Source: Gillisia xinjiangensis (lineage in GTDB: Bacteria > Bacteroidota > Bacteroidia > Flavobacteriales > Flavobacteriaceae). Taken from it: DNA of 64,000 nucleotides. Location of the stretch: assembly GCF_046298265.1 (NCBI RefSeq), contig NZ_JBKAHK010000006.1, positions 62,001 to 126,000 on the forward strand, written 5' to 3'. Below the pieces are notes generated by a model. The model saw only the letters and a program-made list of their open reading frames with translations. It was not told where the DNA came from and made no database searches. Positions 1 to 9,743 of this stretch are shown here, piece after piece; the first letter of the stretch is position 1; each line of letters begins with the position of its first letter. The position numbers were made by a program, and so were the translations under genes.

Positions 1-2757
1 AAAAAATTATGGTCCCTGGATCATAATGAAAATATGGAAAGCCCTACTTTTATGGTTACCCGGGTTCCGGGAAAGGCAATTCAACAAGGAATTTTCTTTT
101 CTTCAATTGGACTGCGTTCTGGTATTGGGAAATACTTTAAAAAGAAATTTGCCGATGCACAGCTGGAAAAACCCGGAATGGATGATTTTACTTTATTCAT
201 GGAGCAGTTATGTGATCTTTTGAAGGAAACAGGATTTCTAACTAAAACAGAAAATTTACGGGGAAAAAATGGCACTGTTACCGGTTATCTTTTAAGAGCA
301 GATAATCTTCTTTGGTTACCAGGTGATGAAAGCACCGTGCCCATAGATGAAACCCGAACCAGTACCTATAGACCTTTAGCTTTAAAGCCTAATCAATATT
401 TTCAGGATCTTTATAAGACCGATTTTTCTAAGTTTAATAAAGAGATAATTGGAAAAGAACATACAGGACAATTATCCAGTGGAGACAGAATAGAGAGGGA
501 AGAGGATTTCAGATTAGGCAAGGTTTCTTCCCTTTTCTGTTCCCCAACTATGGAATTGGGAATTGATATCGCCAATCTTAATATCGTCCATATGCGAAAT
601 GTACCTCCCAACCCGGCAAATTATGCACAACGGAGTGGCCGGGCCGGAAGAAGTGGTCAAACAGCATTGGTTTTTACTTATTGTTCTGGATGGTCCCCGC
701 ACGATCAGAATTATTTCAAGGCCGCACAAACTATGGTAGCCGGTTCGGTTGTTCCACCAAGAATCGATTTGGTAAATGAAGAACTTTTAATATCTCACTT
801 TAACGCCTATATACTCATGGAGTTATCTATAGGTCAATTAAATACTTCTGTGTCAGATTTACTAGATATTACTAATGAGCATGAACTTGCACTTAAACAA
901 CAAATTATTGATCATATAGATCACGGGCTTAATTTGCACAAGAACGAATGGCTGCTACAGTTTAAAAAAGTTATAAAGTATATGGAGAAGGATTTATCTG
1001 AAGTCTGGTGGTATTCAGATACCTGGCTTGAGAAATGCCTTAATTCTTTCACTGAAAGGTTTGATAAAGCCTTTACCAGATGGAGAACGCTTTATAAAGT
1101 GGCAAAAAGCATGAACCATAAAGCTCATTTGACGCTCAATGATCCGCATATGACACAGGGAAACCCTTTATATAAAGAAGCAAGAAGACAATATAATATC
1201 GCCTTAAAACAAATTGAATTACTGCGTAACCAAAACAACCGGGAATTTGGCGGGGAATCAGAATTTTATGTTTTCCGCTACCTGGCTTCCGAAGGATTTC
1301 TTCCGGGTTATAATTTCACCCGTCTTCCTGTAAGAGCTTTTCTTGGATATAAACATCAAGACGAGGGTGAATTTATTTCCCGCCCCAGATCTGTAGCCTT
1401 AAAAGAATTTGGCCCTACAAACATTATTTATCATAATGGAAGTAAGTATGCCATCAACAGAATGTCTATTCTTGATTCTCAGGAGCTTCAGCAAAAAATA
1501 AAAATTTCCAAAAAAACAGGATATGTTTTTCTTAATCAGGAAGCTGAAACTGCTAATAATGATCCAATAACAAAGGCTGAATTGAGAGGAGACAATTTTG
1601 ATTTCAAAACAAACCTGGTGGAACTTATGGATTCTGAAGGTGTTCCCCGTGAAAGAATTTCCTGTATTGAAGAAGAGAGAAGATCTGTAGGTTTCGACAT
1701 ACAGGAGTATTTCAGGTATAGTTCAGGAATTGAACATACCAAAAAAGTGATTATCAAAAAAGCTGGGGAGCCATTACTTAATTTAATTTTTGACCAAGCC
1801 ACTGAGCTTATTAAAATCAACAAAAAAGCACGCAGAGCCACTGGAGATATCGATGGATTTCCACTGGACCTAAGAAATGGAAAATGGCTATCCAAAAAGG
1901 ATTTAGAAAACAAAGAAACACTTGAAAACAAACAAGATGTAATGCTCTTTGTAAGGGATAATGCTGATACTATTTATTTACAACCTTTGGAAAACCTTAA
2001 TCTTTCTGCTGATGAGATAATCACTCTTAGTTACGCTTTAAAAAGAGGTATTGAAAAACTTTTCCAGGTTGAGGAACAGGAAATTGGTGTGAGCGTAATG
2101 GGGGACAGAGAAGATCCTAACTTATTAATATATGAATCTTCAGAAGGAAGTTTGGGTATTTTATCGCAATTGGTGGAAGATCCTATAAAACTTCATGAAT
2201 TGTTTAAAGTCGCCTATGAGTCTATGCACTTTGATCCGGAAACCAGGGAAGAAACAGACTACGGTAAAACATTGCCAAAAGCAACCTATGAAGATCTTCT
2301 TTCTTACTACAACCAAAGGGATCATGAAATTTTAGATCGTTATAGCATTAAATTGGCCCTGGAGCAGTTAATGGACTGTGAAGTTTCTCCAGTCCAGCAG
2401 GGTAAGGATTATGAGGCTCAGTACGAGTTTATGCTGGATTCTTATGATAAAAAAAGCAATACAGAACTAAAACTTTTAAGGCACTTATATAAAAACAAAC
2501 TGGCTTTACCAGATAAGGCCCAGGTAAATGTAAAGGATTGTTATGTAAGTGCAGATTTTGTTTATAATACTGATAATGGGCCCGTCCTTATCATGTGCGA
2601 TGGGAACATTCACGACATTGATACGGTTTCTGATTCCGATGATGAGAAACGAAAATGCCTGCTTAATGCGGGTTATGATTTTATTGCATGGCACCATTCA
2701 GAAAGAGTTGAGGACCTTGTTGAAAGAAGAAAAGATATTTTCAGAAAAATAAGATAA
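1..2757 (+). CDS. DUF1998-type helicase, C-terminal part (gene cut by window edge)
   Basis: The reading frame is open from base 1, so the gene begins outside the window; the ATG at base 34 is internal. Counting from that Met, residues 168-210 carry superfamily 2 motifs V and VI (SPTMELGIDIANLN; QRSGRAGRSGQ). Residues about 640-740 resemble the DUF1998 region of DrmA/DrmB- and DruE-type defence helicases, including a YESSEGSLGIL stretch. The last 90 residues look like a DUF559/Vsr-type PD-(D/E)XK fold (SADFVY, then LIMCDGNIHD, then KRKCLLNAGYDFIAWH), but the usual acidic residue before the DG is replaced. The SNF2 gene starts 3 bases downstream. A role in DNA translocation within a defence system is inferred from the domains and neighbours. 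Whether it is closer to DISARM or Druantia cannot be decided without the N-terminus. Confidence 0.85.
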   Translation, partial: KKLWSLDHNENMESPTFMVTRVPGKAIQQGIFFSSIGLRSGIGKYFKKKFADAQLEKPGMDDFTLFMEQLCDLLKETGFLTKTENLRGKNGTVTGYLLRADNLLWLPGDESTVPIDETRTSTYRPLALKPNQYFQDLYKTDFSKFNKEIIGKEHTGQLSSGDRIEREEDFRLGKVSSLFCSPTMELGIDIANLNIVHMRNVPPNPANYAQRSGRAGRSGQTALVFTYCSGWSPHDQNYFKAAQTMVAGSVVPPRIDLVNEELLISHFNAYILMELSIGQLNTSVSDLLDITNEHELALKQQIIDHIDHGLNLHKNEWLLQFKKVIKYMEKDLSEVWWYSDTWLEKCLNSFTERFDKAFTRWRTLYKVAKSMNHKAHLTLNDPHMTQGNPLYKEARRQYNIALKQIELLRNQNNREFGGESEFYVFRYLASEGFLPGYNFTRLPVRAFLGYKHQDEGEFISRPRSVALKEFGPTNIIYHNGSKYAINRMSILDSQELQQKIKISKKTGYVFLNQEAETANNDPITKAELRGDNFDFKTNLVELMDSEGVPRERISCIEEERRSVGFDIQEYFRYSSGIEHTKKVIIKKAGEPLLNLIFDQATELIKINKKARRATGDIDGFPLDLRNGKWLSKKDLENKETLENKQDVMLFVRDNADTIYLQPLENLNLSADEIITLSYALKRGIEKLFQVEEQEIGVSVMGDREDPNLLIYESSEGSLGILSQLVEDPIKLHELFKVAYESMHFDPETREETDYGKTLPKATYEDLLSYYNQRDHEILDRYSIKLALEQLMDCEVSPVQQGKDYEAQYEFMLDSYDKKSNTELKLLRHLYKNKLALPDKAQVNVKDCYVSADFVYNTDNGPVLIMCDGNIHDIDTVSDSDDEKRKCLLNAGYDFIAWHHSERVEDLVERRKDIFRKIR

Positions 2758-2760
2758 ACT

Positions 2761-5565
2761 ATGCTAACTACACATAAACCGGGAACCTTAGTTAATTACC
2801 GAAACAGGGACTGGATGGTACTTCCATCTGCCGATAAAGATTTGTTAAGAATAAAACCATTGGGAGGTACCGAGGAAGAAGAAACCGCTGTTTATTTACC
2901 TCTTCAACTTCCAGGAGAAGAAGTTACTTCAGCCAGTTTTCCTTATCCAAATCCAACAGACATAGGTTCTTTTCAAACTGCACGATTGCTTTATGATGCT
3001 TTTCGCTTATCATTTAGAAATGCAGCGGGACCTTTTCGTTGTATGGGAAAATTGTCTTTCAGGCCTCGTTCCTATCAGCTAGTGCCTTTAGTTATGGCAT
3101 TAAAAATGGAAGTAATACGCCTCCTCATAGCAGATGATGTGGGGGTTGGTAAAACCATTGAAGCCCTAATCATACTTAAAGAAATGATGGAACGAGGGGA
3201 AGTCAGGAAATTTGCGGTTATATGCCCTCCACATTTATGCGAGCAGTGGGAAAAGGAATTAAAAGATAAACTGGATATTGATGCTGAAATAATACGATCC
3301 AGTACAGTTTCAAAACTGGATAGAAAAATCCCCGATGATCATAGTCTTTTCCATCACGTAAAAGCACAGGTGATATCCATAGATTATATTAAATCTGAAA
3401 GACGTAGAGGAATTTTCATTAATGATTGCCCAGAATTTATAATTGTTGACGAAGCCCATACCTGTACGTTACCTGATGGCGCCAAATCTAAGTCTCAGCA
3501 ACAACGATATGCTTTATTAAGTGACCTGGCACAAGATGAAAACCGTCATATATTATTGTTAACAGCTACCCCACATAGTGGTAAAGACAGTGAATTTACC
3601 TCACTCCTTGGTTTACTTAAACCGGAATTCGGAAAATTAGATTTTGAAACTATCGACCAAAACGGAAGGCGAAAACTTTCCAAGCATTTTGTGCAAAGAA
3701 AAAGGGAAAATATTACCAGGTGGTTGAATGAAAAAACTGAATTTCCAGAAAGAGAATCATTGGAAGTTGGATTTGGATTATCTCCTGAGTACCAATTTTT
3801 TTACCAAAACCTTATTCGATTTGCAAAAGGTTTATCCCAGAAGGAGACAAAAAACGAGCAAACAAAACTGATCCGTTCCTGGGCTGCGATCGCACTTATT
3901 AAAGGCGCAATGTCCAGTCCTGCTATGGCCGCTGAAATGCTTGAAAACCGTAAAAACAAATTGATCTCAGAAGAAAATGTTGCCAATTCAGATCTTAGTG
4001 AAACCTTGTTTGAAAATATAGAAAACACCAATGATGTTCCCCGTCAGGATTTAATGGAAAGCATAGATTTCGAAAATGAGGAATTAATTGAACTGCAAAC
4101 CCTGCAGAAAGAAATTCAGGGTATTTCAAAGCAAAATCTGGATCAAAAAATAACGGCAACAGTTAAGGTTCTTGAGAATTGGATCAAAGAAGGTTATGAT
4201 CCTATTGTTTTTTGTCATTATATCCCAACAGCAAATTATGTAGCTCAAAAATTAAAGGAAAAGTTTTCAAAAAATATACACATTGAGGCTATAACTTCTG
4301 AACTGAACGACGAACAGCGCAAGGAACGAATTGAGGTAATGGGCAAAAGCAAAAAAAGAATTTTGGTTGCTACAGATTGCCTAAGTGAAGGAATAAATTT
4401 ACAGGAACATTTTACCGCAGTACTTCATTATGATCTTCCCTGGAACCCTAACAGGCTGGAACAAAGAGAAGGGAGAGTAGACAGGTTTGGGCAGGTTGCT
4501 CCTATTGTTAAAACTTATCTGCTATATGGAGAGGACAATCAAATGGACACCTTTATATTGGAAGTGCTCATTAGAAAGGTTCAGGAAATTAAAAAATCCA
4601 CAGGGGTTTCAATTTCAATTGGGGAAAACAATGCATCTTTAATGAAAGAGGCAACAAGAAGGTTGTTTCTTGATGAGGATAAAACCCAGGGAGTACAGCA
4701 AAAACTTTTTGCAGAAGAAACGATTTCCAAGGAACTGGAAAATGCAAGGAGAAAAGGAGAAAATCTACGAAGTATTTTTGCCCACGAAACCATAGATCCT
4801 GAACTTATTAAAAAGGATTTGGAAGAAGTAGACGAAGCGATTGGTGACATAAAAACTGTAGCTGAATTTGTACGTAATGCAGTTCAACTATTGGGTGGAA
4901 ATTGTATTCCAGATAGAAAATCCGGATTTATTCTTGAACCACAAAATATGCCTACGCATTTAAAAAGGGCATTGGGTAATATCCCTTCCATTAAAGTAAG
5001 TTTTAATTCACCTACACCAAAAGGTTATAGATACATTGGCCGTAATAACCGTTTCGTGGAATTATTATGTCAATATCTTATTGCCCTTGCCTTTGATCAT
5101 AAAGAAAAACATGGCAAGATAGCCAGGGTAAGTGAGATCCAAACCAATGCTGTTCAAACCCGCACAACCCTGGTAGTTTTCAGGGTGAGGAATGTAATAA
5201 AGGAATTGGCTACAAACAAGGAATCTATTGCCGAGGAAATGTATCTCTGGGGTTATGAAGCCCAGGACAACAAATTGAAAACCCTAAGCTTTGAAACTTC
5301 AAAAAACTTATTGGCTAATGCTGAAAGCTTATCAAACCTTTCGGTGGAAAGACAGGCGGCAGATATTGGGGAAGAACTGAAACGCTTCATAACAATGGAA
5401 GATGAATTTATGAAAATGGCAAATGAACGTGCAGATAAACTTGTGGGTGCTCACGGTAGATTCAAGGAACTGGTGGGCGGAAAACGATATGAAAAAGCTA
5501 CCCCTGTTTTACCTCCGGACCTCATGGGAATCTATGTTTTATTGCCAAAACCTAAAGCGCTTTAA
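2761..5565 (+). CDS. SNF2-family helicase, DISARM DrmD-like
   Basis: This 934-residue SNF2/RapA-type ATPase has Walker A (DDVGVGKT, residues 125-132), a DEAH box (230-233), TATPHSG (268-274), and in the C-terminal helicase lobe CLSEGINLQE and LEQREGRVDRFGQ. Length and motif layout fit the SNF2 helicase DrmD of class 1 DISARM, a phage defence system in which DrmD is encoded next to a large adenine methylase, as here. It probably uses ATP to translocate on double-stranded DNA. Spacers of 3 and 2 bases to its neighbours indicate one mRNA. The SNF2 assignment is firm. DrmD orthology is inference from length and neighbourhood, because DrmC (phospholipase-D fold) is not seen in the window. Confidence 0.9.
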   Translation: MLTTHKPGTLVNYRNRDWMVLPSADKDLLRIKPLGGTEEEETAVYLPLQLPGEEVTSASFPYPNPTDIGSFQTARLLYDAFRLSFRNAAGPFRCMGKLSFRPRSYQLVPLVMALKMEVIRLLIADDVGVGKTIEALIILKEMMERGEVRKFAVICPPHLCEQWEKELKDKLDIDAEIIRSSTVSKLDRKIPDDHSLFHHVKAQVISIDYIKSERRRGIFINDCPEFIIVDEAHTCTLPDGAKSKSQQQRYALLSDLAQDENRHILLLTATPHSGKDSEFTSLLGLLKPEFGKLDFETIDQNGRRKLSKHFVQRKRENITRWLNEKTEFPERESLEVGFGLSPEYQFFYQNLIRFAKGLSQKETKNEQTKLIRSWAAIALIKGAMSSPAMAAEMLENRKNKLISEENVANSDLSETLFENIENTNDVPRQDLMESIDFENEELIELQTLQKEIQGISKQNLDQKITATVKVLENWIKEGYDPIVFCHYIPTANYVAQKLKEKFSKNIHIEAITSELNDEQRKERIEVMGKSKKRILVATDCLSEGINLQEHFTAVLHYDLPWNPNRLEQREGRVDRFGQVAPIVKTYLLYGEDNQMDTFILEVLIRKVQEIKKSTGVSISIGENNASLMKEATRRLFLDEDKTQGVQQKLFAEETISKELENARRKGENLRSIFAHETIDPELIKKDLEEVDEAIGDIKTVAEFVRNAVQLLGGNCIPDRKSGFILEPQNMPTHLKRALGNIPSIKVSFNSPTPKGYRYIGRNNRFVELLCQYLIALAFDHKEKHGKIARVSEIQTNAVQTRTTLVVFRVRNVIKELATNKESIAEEMYLWGYEAQDNKLKTLSFETSKNLLANAESLSNLSVERQAADIGEELKRFITMEDEFMKMANERADKLVGAHGRFKELVGGKRYEKATPVLPPDLMGIYVLLPKPKAL

Positions 5566-5567
5566 TA

Positions 5568-8500
5568 ATGAAATATTCAGCAATAAACATCCAAGGGAAT
5601 ATTCTTACAAGTGAAATCCTTGAAAAAATAAGAAGAGAGGATATCAGGCATCAAAAACCTTTGGATTTCAATCTTGACCCCAATACCACGGTTAGGGACG
5701 AAATTAGTTTAGCCTGGTCTATGGCAACTTCAAACTGGAAAGCTTTTCAACAAAAAAGGGAGAATTTTCGAGATTCTGATACGGGTACCACAGAAACAAG
5801 AAGATTCTGGATGATGCCGCTTTTGAATTTAATGGGATATGACATAAGTGTTGCCACAGCAGAAATCATAAATAATAAATCATATGCAATAAGCCATAGG
5901 GCAAGTAACCTTGAAGGTTTTCCAGTACATATTGTAGGGGTAAATCAATCATTAGATAAACGAGCTGAATCTGGTGGAGCGAGATTGTCACCTCATGCCT
6001 TAGCCCAAGAATATTTAAATAATCATGAGCATTTATATTCTTTAGTAACCAATGGTAAATATCTAAGGCTTCTCAGGGATGCCACTCTTTTAAGCAGGTT
6101 AAGTTTTGTAGAGTTTAACCTGGAGCAAATTATGGAGGAGAATCTCTATGCGGAATTCGCTCTCCTTTTCAGGTTGTTACATGCTTCCCGAATGCCTCAA
6201 AAAATTGAGAATGGGCCGGAAAGTATTTTGGAATTTTATCATGTGGAAGCCCTTGCCTCGGGATCACGAATCAGGGAACGATTAAGCAAGGCGGTAGAAA
6301 TTTCTATCCGGGATCTGGCCAATGGACTATTAGCCCATCCTGCCAATAAGGATCTACGGGAGGCTGTTCTGGATCAAAAAATTTCTGCGAAGGATTTTTA
6401 TTTATACAACCTAAGGATCATTTACCGATTATTGTTTCTTTTGGTTATTGAAGATCGTAAACTGATATATCCCGAAAAGACAAATGATGAACTATCTAAG
6501 AAAAAAGATTTTTACTATAAATTCTACAGTCTGCAAAGGCTCACAAATTTGGCTGAAAACCTTATTTATGTAGATCCTAAAAAAACTGATTTATGGAGTT
6601 CATTACTTACCACCTTTTCACTTTTTGAATACAAAGACTATGGAGAAAAACTTGGAATTGCTCCTTTAGGTTCAGGGATTTTTCATCCCAATGCATTAGG
6701 ATTAATAAGAAATCAATTATTAGATAACGAAAATTTACTTAGTGTTTTACGTTACCTCGTGTCTTTTGAAAATGAAAACTACCAACGGGTGAGGGTTAAT
6801 TATGCCGACCTTGATGTGGAGGAATTTGGATCTGTTTATGAAGGTCTTTTGGAATACGAACCAATATTTGAAGAGAATTTGGGTTTACCTGTATTTACAT
6901 TTGTACAAGGAGATGAGCGTTCCAGTAGTGGATCCCACTATACACCTGAAGAACTTGTTAAACCTTTAATTGATCATTCTCTGCAGTACCAGATTGAAGA
7001 AAAATTAAAGGAAAGCGATCCTGAAAAAGGCCTTTTGTCATTGACGGTTTGTGACGTTGCCTGCGGGAGTGGACATATTTTACTTTCCGCAGCGCGAAGA
7101 ATAGGTTTTGAACTGGCAAAAGTAAGAAGCGGAGAAGACCAACCTACTCCTACCCTCCTTCGTATTGCTGTGCGGGATGTTATTAGAAACTGTATTTATG
7201 GGGTAGATCTAAACCCTTTGGCGGTGGAATTATGTAAAGTTGCACTCTGGCTTGAAGCCCACCAACCGGGAGAACCACTTAATTTCCTCGACCACCACAT
7301 TAAGTGCGGGAATGCCATTGTAGGTTTGGCACATTTTGAAGAATTGAAAAACGGTATTGCCACGGAAGCATTCAAAACCCTGCCCGGTGATGACAGTGAA
7401 GTGGCGGCTACTTTTAGAAGGGCAAACGAAGACCAGCGAAAAAAGAAAGGCCAGTTAAGCCTGCACGATTTAGATAAAGTAGAAGCCAATATAAAAGAAA
7501 TACAGAATGATTTTATTGCCTTTCTATCCATGCCAGAACATACCCCACAACAGATTGAAGCGAAAACAAAAGCTTATGAGAGTTTAACCTCCGGAAAAAA
7601 ATGGTTTAGGATAAAACAACTGGCCGATTTACAGGTTGCCCAATTCTTCATTCCTAAAACTGCTGAAAACAGAGAGAAGTTAACCACAGAAGCTACCTAT
7701 CAAAATTATTTAAACTCCGGGGCTCAAATCCAGGATAGAGGTGCGGCTATGGCAATATCTGCAGAAAAGCGATTTTTCCATTGGTTTTTGGAGTTCCCGC
7801 AGGTATTTAGCAAAGGAGGATTTGATTGTATTTTAGGAAATCCGCCATATTTAGGTGATAAAAAACTTAAGAGTAATTACGGAGAAAGTTTTTTGAATTT
7901 AGTATTATTTTATTTTCGACCAATTGGCGCCGTCGATTTGTCTGGATATTTTTTAAGAAGAATTTATGAATTAATAAATAATCAAGCCTTCTTATCTATA
8001 ATCACTACGAATAGTATTTCTCAGGGAAATACAAGGAAAGGTGGCCTTGAATATTTACTTAAAAAATCAGGTCATATAAATCATGCGGTATCAAGCATGA
8101 AATGGCCAGGAAAAGCAGCTGTAGAAATTTCTTTATTGACTGTTACAAAAATTGATTGGAAAAAATCATATTATTTAAATGGAAAAATAGTTACTACTAT
8201 TTCTGCCCTTTTGGATGATTCAGAAATAATAAATAGTCCAGTTTTTTTAAACAGTAATAAAAATAAAAGTTTCATTGGATCATATGTTTTAGGTAGTGGC
8301 TTTGTACTTGATTTATCAATAGCAGAAAAGCTAATACGAAGTGATAGTAATAATAAAGAGATAATATTTCCATTTTTAAATGGATATGATTTAAATAACG
8401 ACCCTAAATATCAACCCAGTAGATTTGTAATCAATTTTTTTGATTGGCCAGAAACTAGATATAGTGCAAATGAGTGGAAAGAATTAAAACCGTTTGATAA

Positions 8501-9737
8501 AAAATCAATATTAGATAAGATAAAAGAGCACAAATTTATCCCTAAGGCACCACCGAATTATGTAGGAAAAGTAGCAACTGACTACCCATTATGTTATAAT
8601 ATAATCAAAGAACTTGTAAAGCCTGAAAGACAAAGATGGAAACTTGATTCAAAAGGGAATGAATTAATAGGACAATATGCAGTTAGGGATCCAATGCCTG
8701 AAAGATGGTGGATTTATGGAGAAAAGAGACCAGGTTTATATGGACAACTGAAAAAATTTTCTAGAACTCTCACTGTTGCATTAACAAGTAAAACAGTTGG
8801 TTTCGTATTTCTTCCCACTAACATAGTTTTCTCTCACGCGACAGTTGTGATTCCAAGCGAGAAAGAATATGACTTTGCAATTTTACAATCCAGTATTCAC
8901 CGACTTTGGGTGGATAAATATTCTTCAAGAATGAAAACAGATCAAAGATATACTCCATCTGGTTGTTATGAGAATTTTCCTTTTCCTATCATTCGAAATG
9001 AAACTGCTAATAACCTAGAACAACTGGGTAAAGAATATTATGGATTAAGGGATTCAATTCTTCTTAAGAATCAAATAGGATTGACAAAGCTGTACAATCT
9101 TACAAATGATCCAAATTATCAGGAAGTAGATGAGCTTAGAATATTGATCAAAAAATTAGATGAAGTGGTATTAGAAGCTTACGGTTGGAAAGAAATACAA
9201 TTATGTCATGATTTTTATGAATTTGACTATTTGCCAGATAATGATAGAGTGCGCTACACCATTCATCCAGATGCTAGAAAGGAAGTTTTAAAACGTCTTC
9301 TTAGTTTAAATCACAAACGCTTTGAAGAAGAAGCAGCTCAAGGATTACATAAAAGGAAAAATATAGAAGCGTATTTTAAAGAAAAAGGTGAAGAAATTCC
9401 TGAAGAGATAGCTGTTCAATTCCCAGAGGGAAAAGATAAACCTTCAAAAAAGAAGTCCTCACCCAAATCAAATAAAGTAGAAGAACCTTCGTCTAATTAT
9501 AAAATGGATTTTGAAAACGGCACAGTGGTTTCTGAGAACTGCAAAGTCCAGATTAAAAACGGCACTGCCCGTGAATATCTCTATCACGTCACTCCAAAAG
9601 CCGTGAAAGATGAATTTACAGGAGAATTTAAACAAATAAACCCTTCTACTACTTTAGCTAAATCTATGCTGGGTAAAAGGGTTGGTGAACGTTTTGAGTT
9701 TGGGGAGTTGGAGTATGAGATAATTGAAATAATTTAA
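5568..9737 (+). CDS. Eco57I-type N6-adenine DNA methylase (DrmMI-like)
   Basis: This 1389-residue protein has SAM-binding motif I (VCDVACGSGHIL, residues about 493-503) and catalytic motif IV (GNPPY, about 757-761), the signature of gamma-class N6-adenine methylases of the Eco57I type. The large N-terminal region (1-450) contains no nuclease motif I can point to. Residues about 765-1180 should contain the target recognition domain, and this stretch (bases about 7850-9000) is visibly richer in A/T than the rest of the gene. A lysine/serine-rich linker (KPSKKKSSPKSNK) precedes a short C-terminal domain. In class 1 DISARM a comparable methylase marks host DNA so that the helicases act on unmodified invaders. 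That role here is inferred from the neighbouring SNF2 helicase. Confidence 0.9.
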   Translation: MKYSAINIQGNILTSEILEKIRREDIRHQKPLDFNLDPNTTVRDEISLAWSMATSNWKAFQQKRENFRDSDTGTTETRRFWMMPLLNLMGYDISVATAEIINNKSYAISHRASNLEGFPVHIVGVNQSLDKRAESGGARLSPHALAQEYLNNHEHLYSLVTNGKYLRLLRDATLLSRLSFVEFNLEQIMEENLYAEFALLFRLLHASRMPQKIENGPESILEFYHVEALASGSRIRERLSKAVEISIRDLANGLLAHPANKDLREAVLDQKISAKDFYLYNLRIIYRLLFLLVIEDRKLIYPEKTNDELSKKKDFYYKFYSLQRLTNLAENLIYVDPKKTDLWSSLLTTFSLFEYKDYGEKLGIAPLGSGIFHPNALGLIRNQLLDNENLLSVLRYLVSFENENYQRVRVNYADLDVEEFGSVYEGLLEYEPIFEENLGLPVFTFVQGDERSSSGSHYTPEELVKPLIDHSLQYQIEEKLKESDPEKGLLSLTVCDVACGSGHILLSAARRIGFELAKVRSGEDQPTPTLLRIAVRDVIRNCIYGVDLNPLAVELCKVALWLEAHQPGEPLNFLDHHIKCGNAIVGLAHFEELKNGIATEAFKTLPGDDSEVAATFRRANEDQRKKKGQLSLHDLDKVEANIKEIQNDFIAFLSMPEHTPQQIEAKTKAYESLTSGKKWFRIKQLADLQVAQFFIPKTAENREKLTTEATYQNYLNSGAQIQDRGAAMAISAEKRFFHWFLEFPQVFSKGGFDCILGNPPYLGDKKLKSNYGESFLNLVLFYFRPIGAVDLSGYFLRRIYELINNQAFLSIITTNSISQGNTRKGGLEYLLKKSGHINHAVSSMKWPGKAAVEISLLTVTKIDWKKSYYLNGKIVTTISALLDDSEIINSPVFLNSNKNKSFIGSYVLGSGFVLDLSIAEKLIRSDSNNKEIIFPFLNGYDLNNDPKYQPSRFVINFFDWPETRYSANEWKELKPFDKKSILDKIKEHKFIPKAPPNYVGKVATDYPLCYNIIKELVKPERQRWKLDSKGNELIGQYAVRDPMPERWWIYGEKRPGLYGQLKKFSRTLTVALTSKTVGFVFLPTNIVFSHATVVIPSEKEYDFAILQSSIHRLWVDKYSSRMKTDQRYTPSGCYENFPFPIIRNETANNLEQLGKEYYGLRDSILLKNQIGLTKLYNLTNDPNYQEVDELRILIKKLDEVVLEAYGWKEIQLCHDFYEFDYLPDNDRVRYTIHPDARKEVLKRLLSLNHKRFEEEAAQGLHKRKNIEAYFKEKGEEIPEEIAVQFPEGKDKPSKKKSSPKSNKVEEPSSNYKMDFENGTVVSENCKVQIKNGTAREYLYHVTPKAVKDEFTGEFKQINPSTTLAKSMLGKRVGERFEFGELEYEIIEII

Positions 9738-9743
9738 TTTAAT

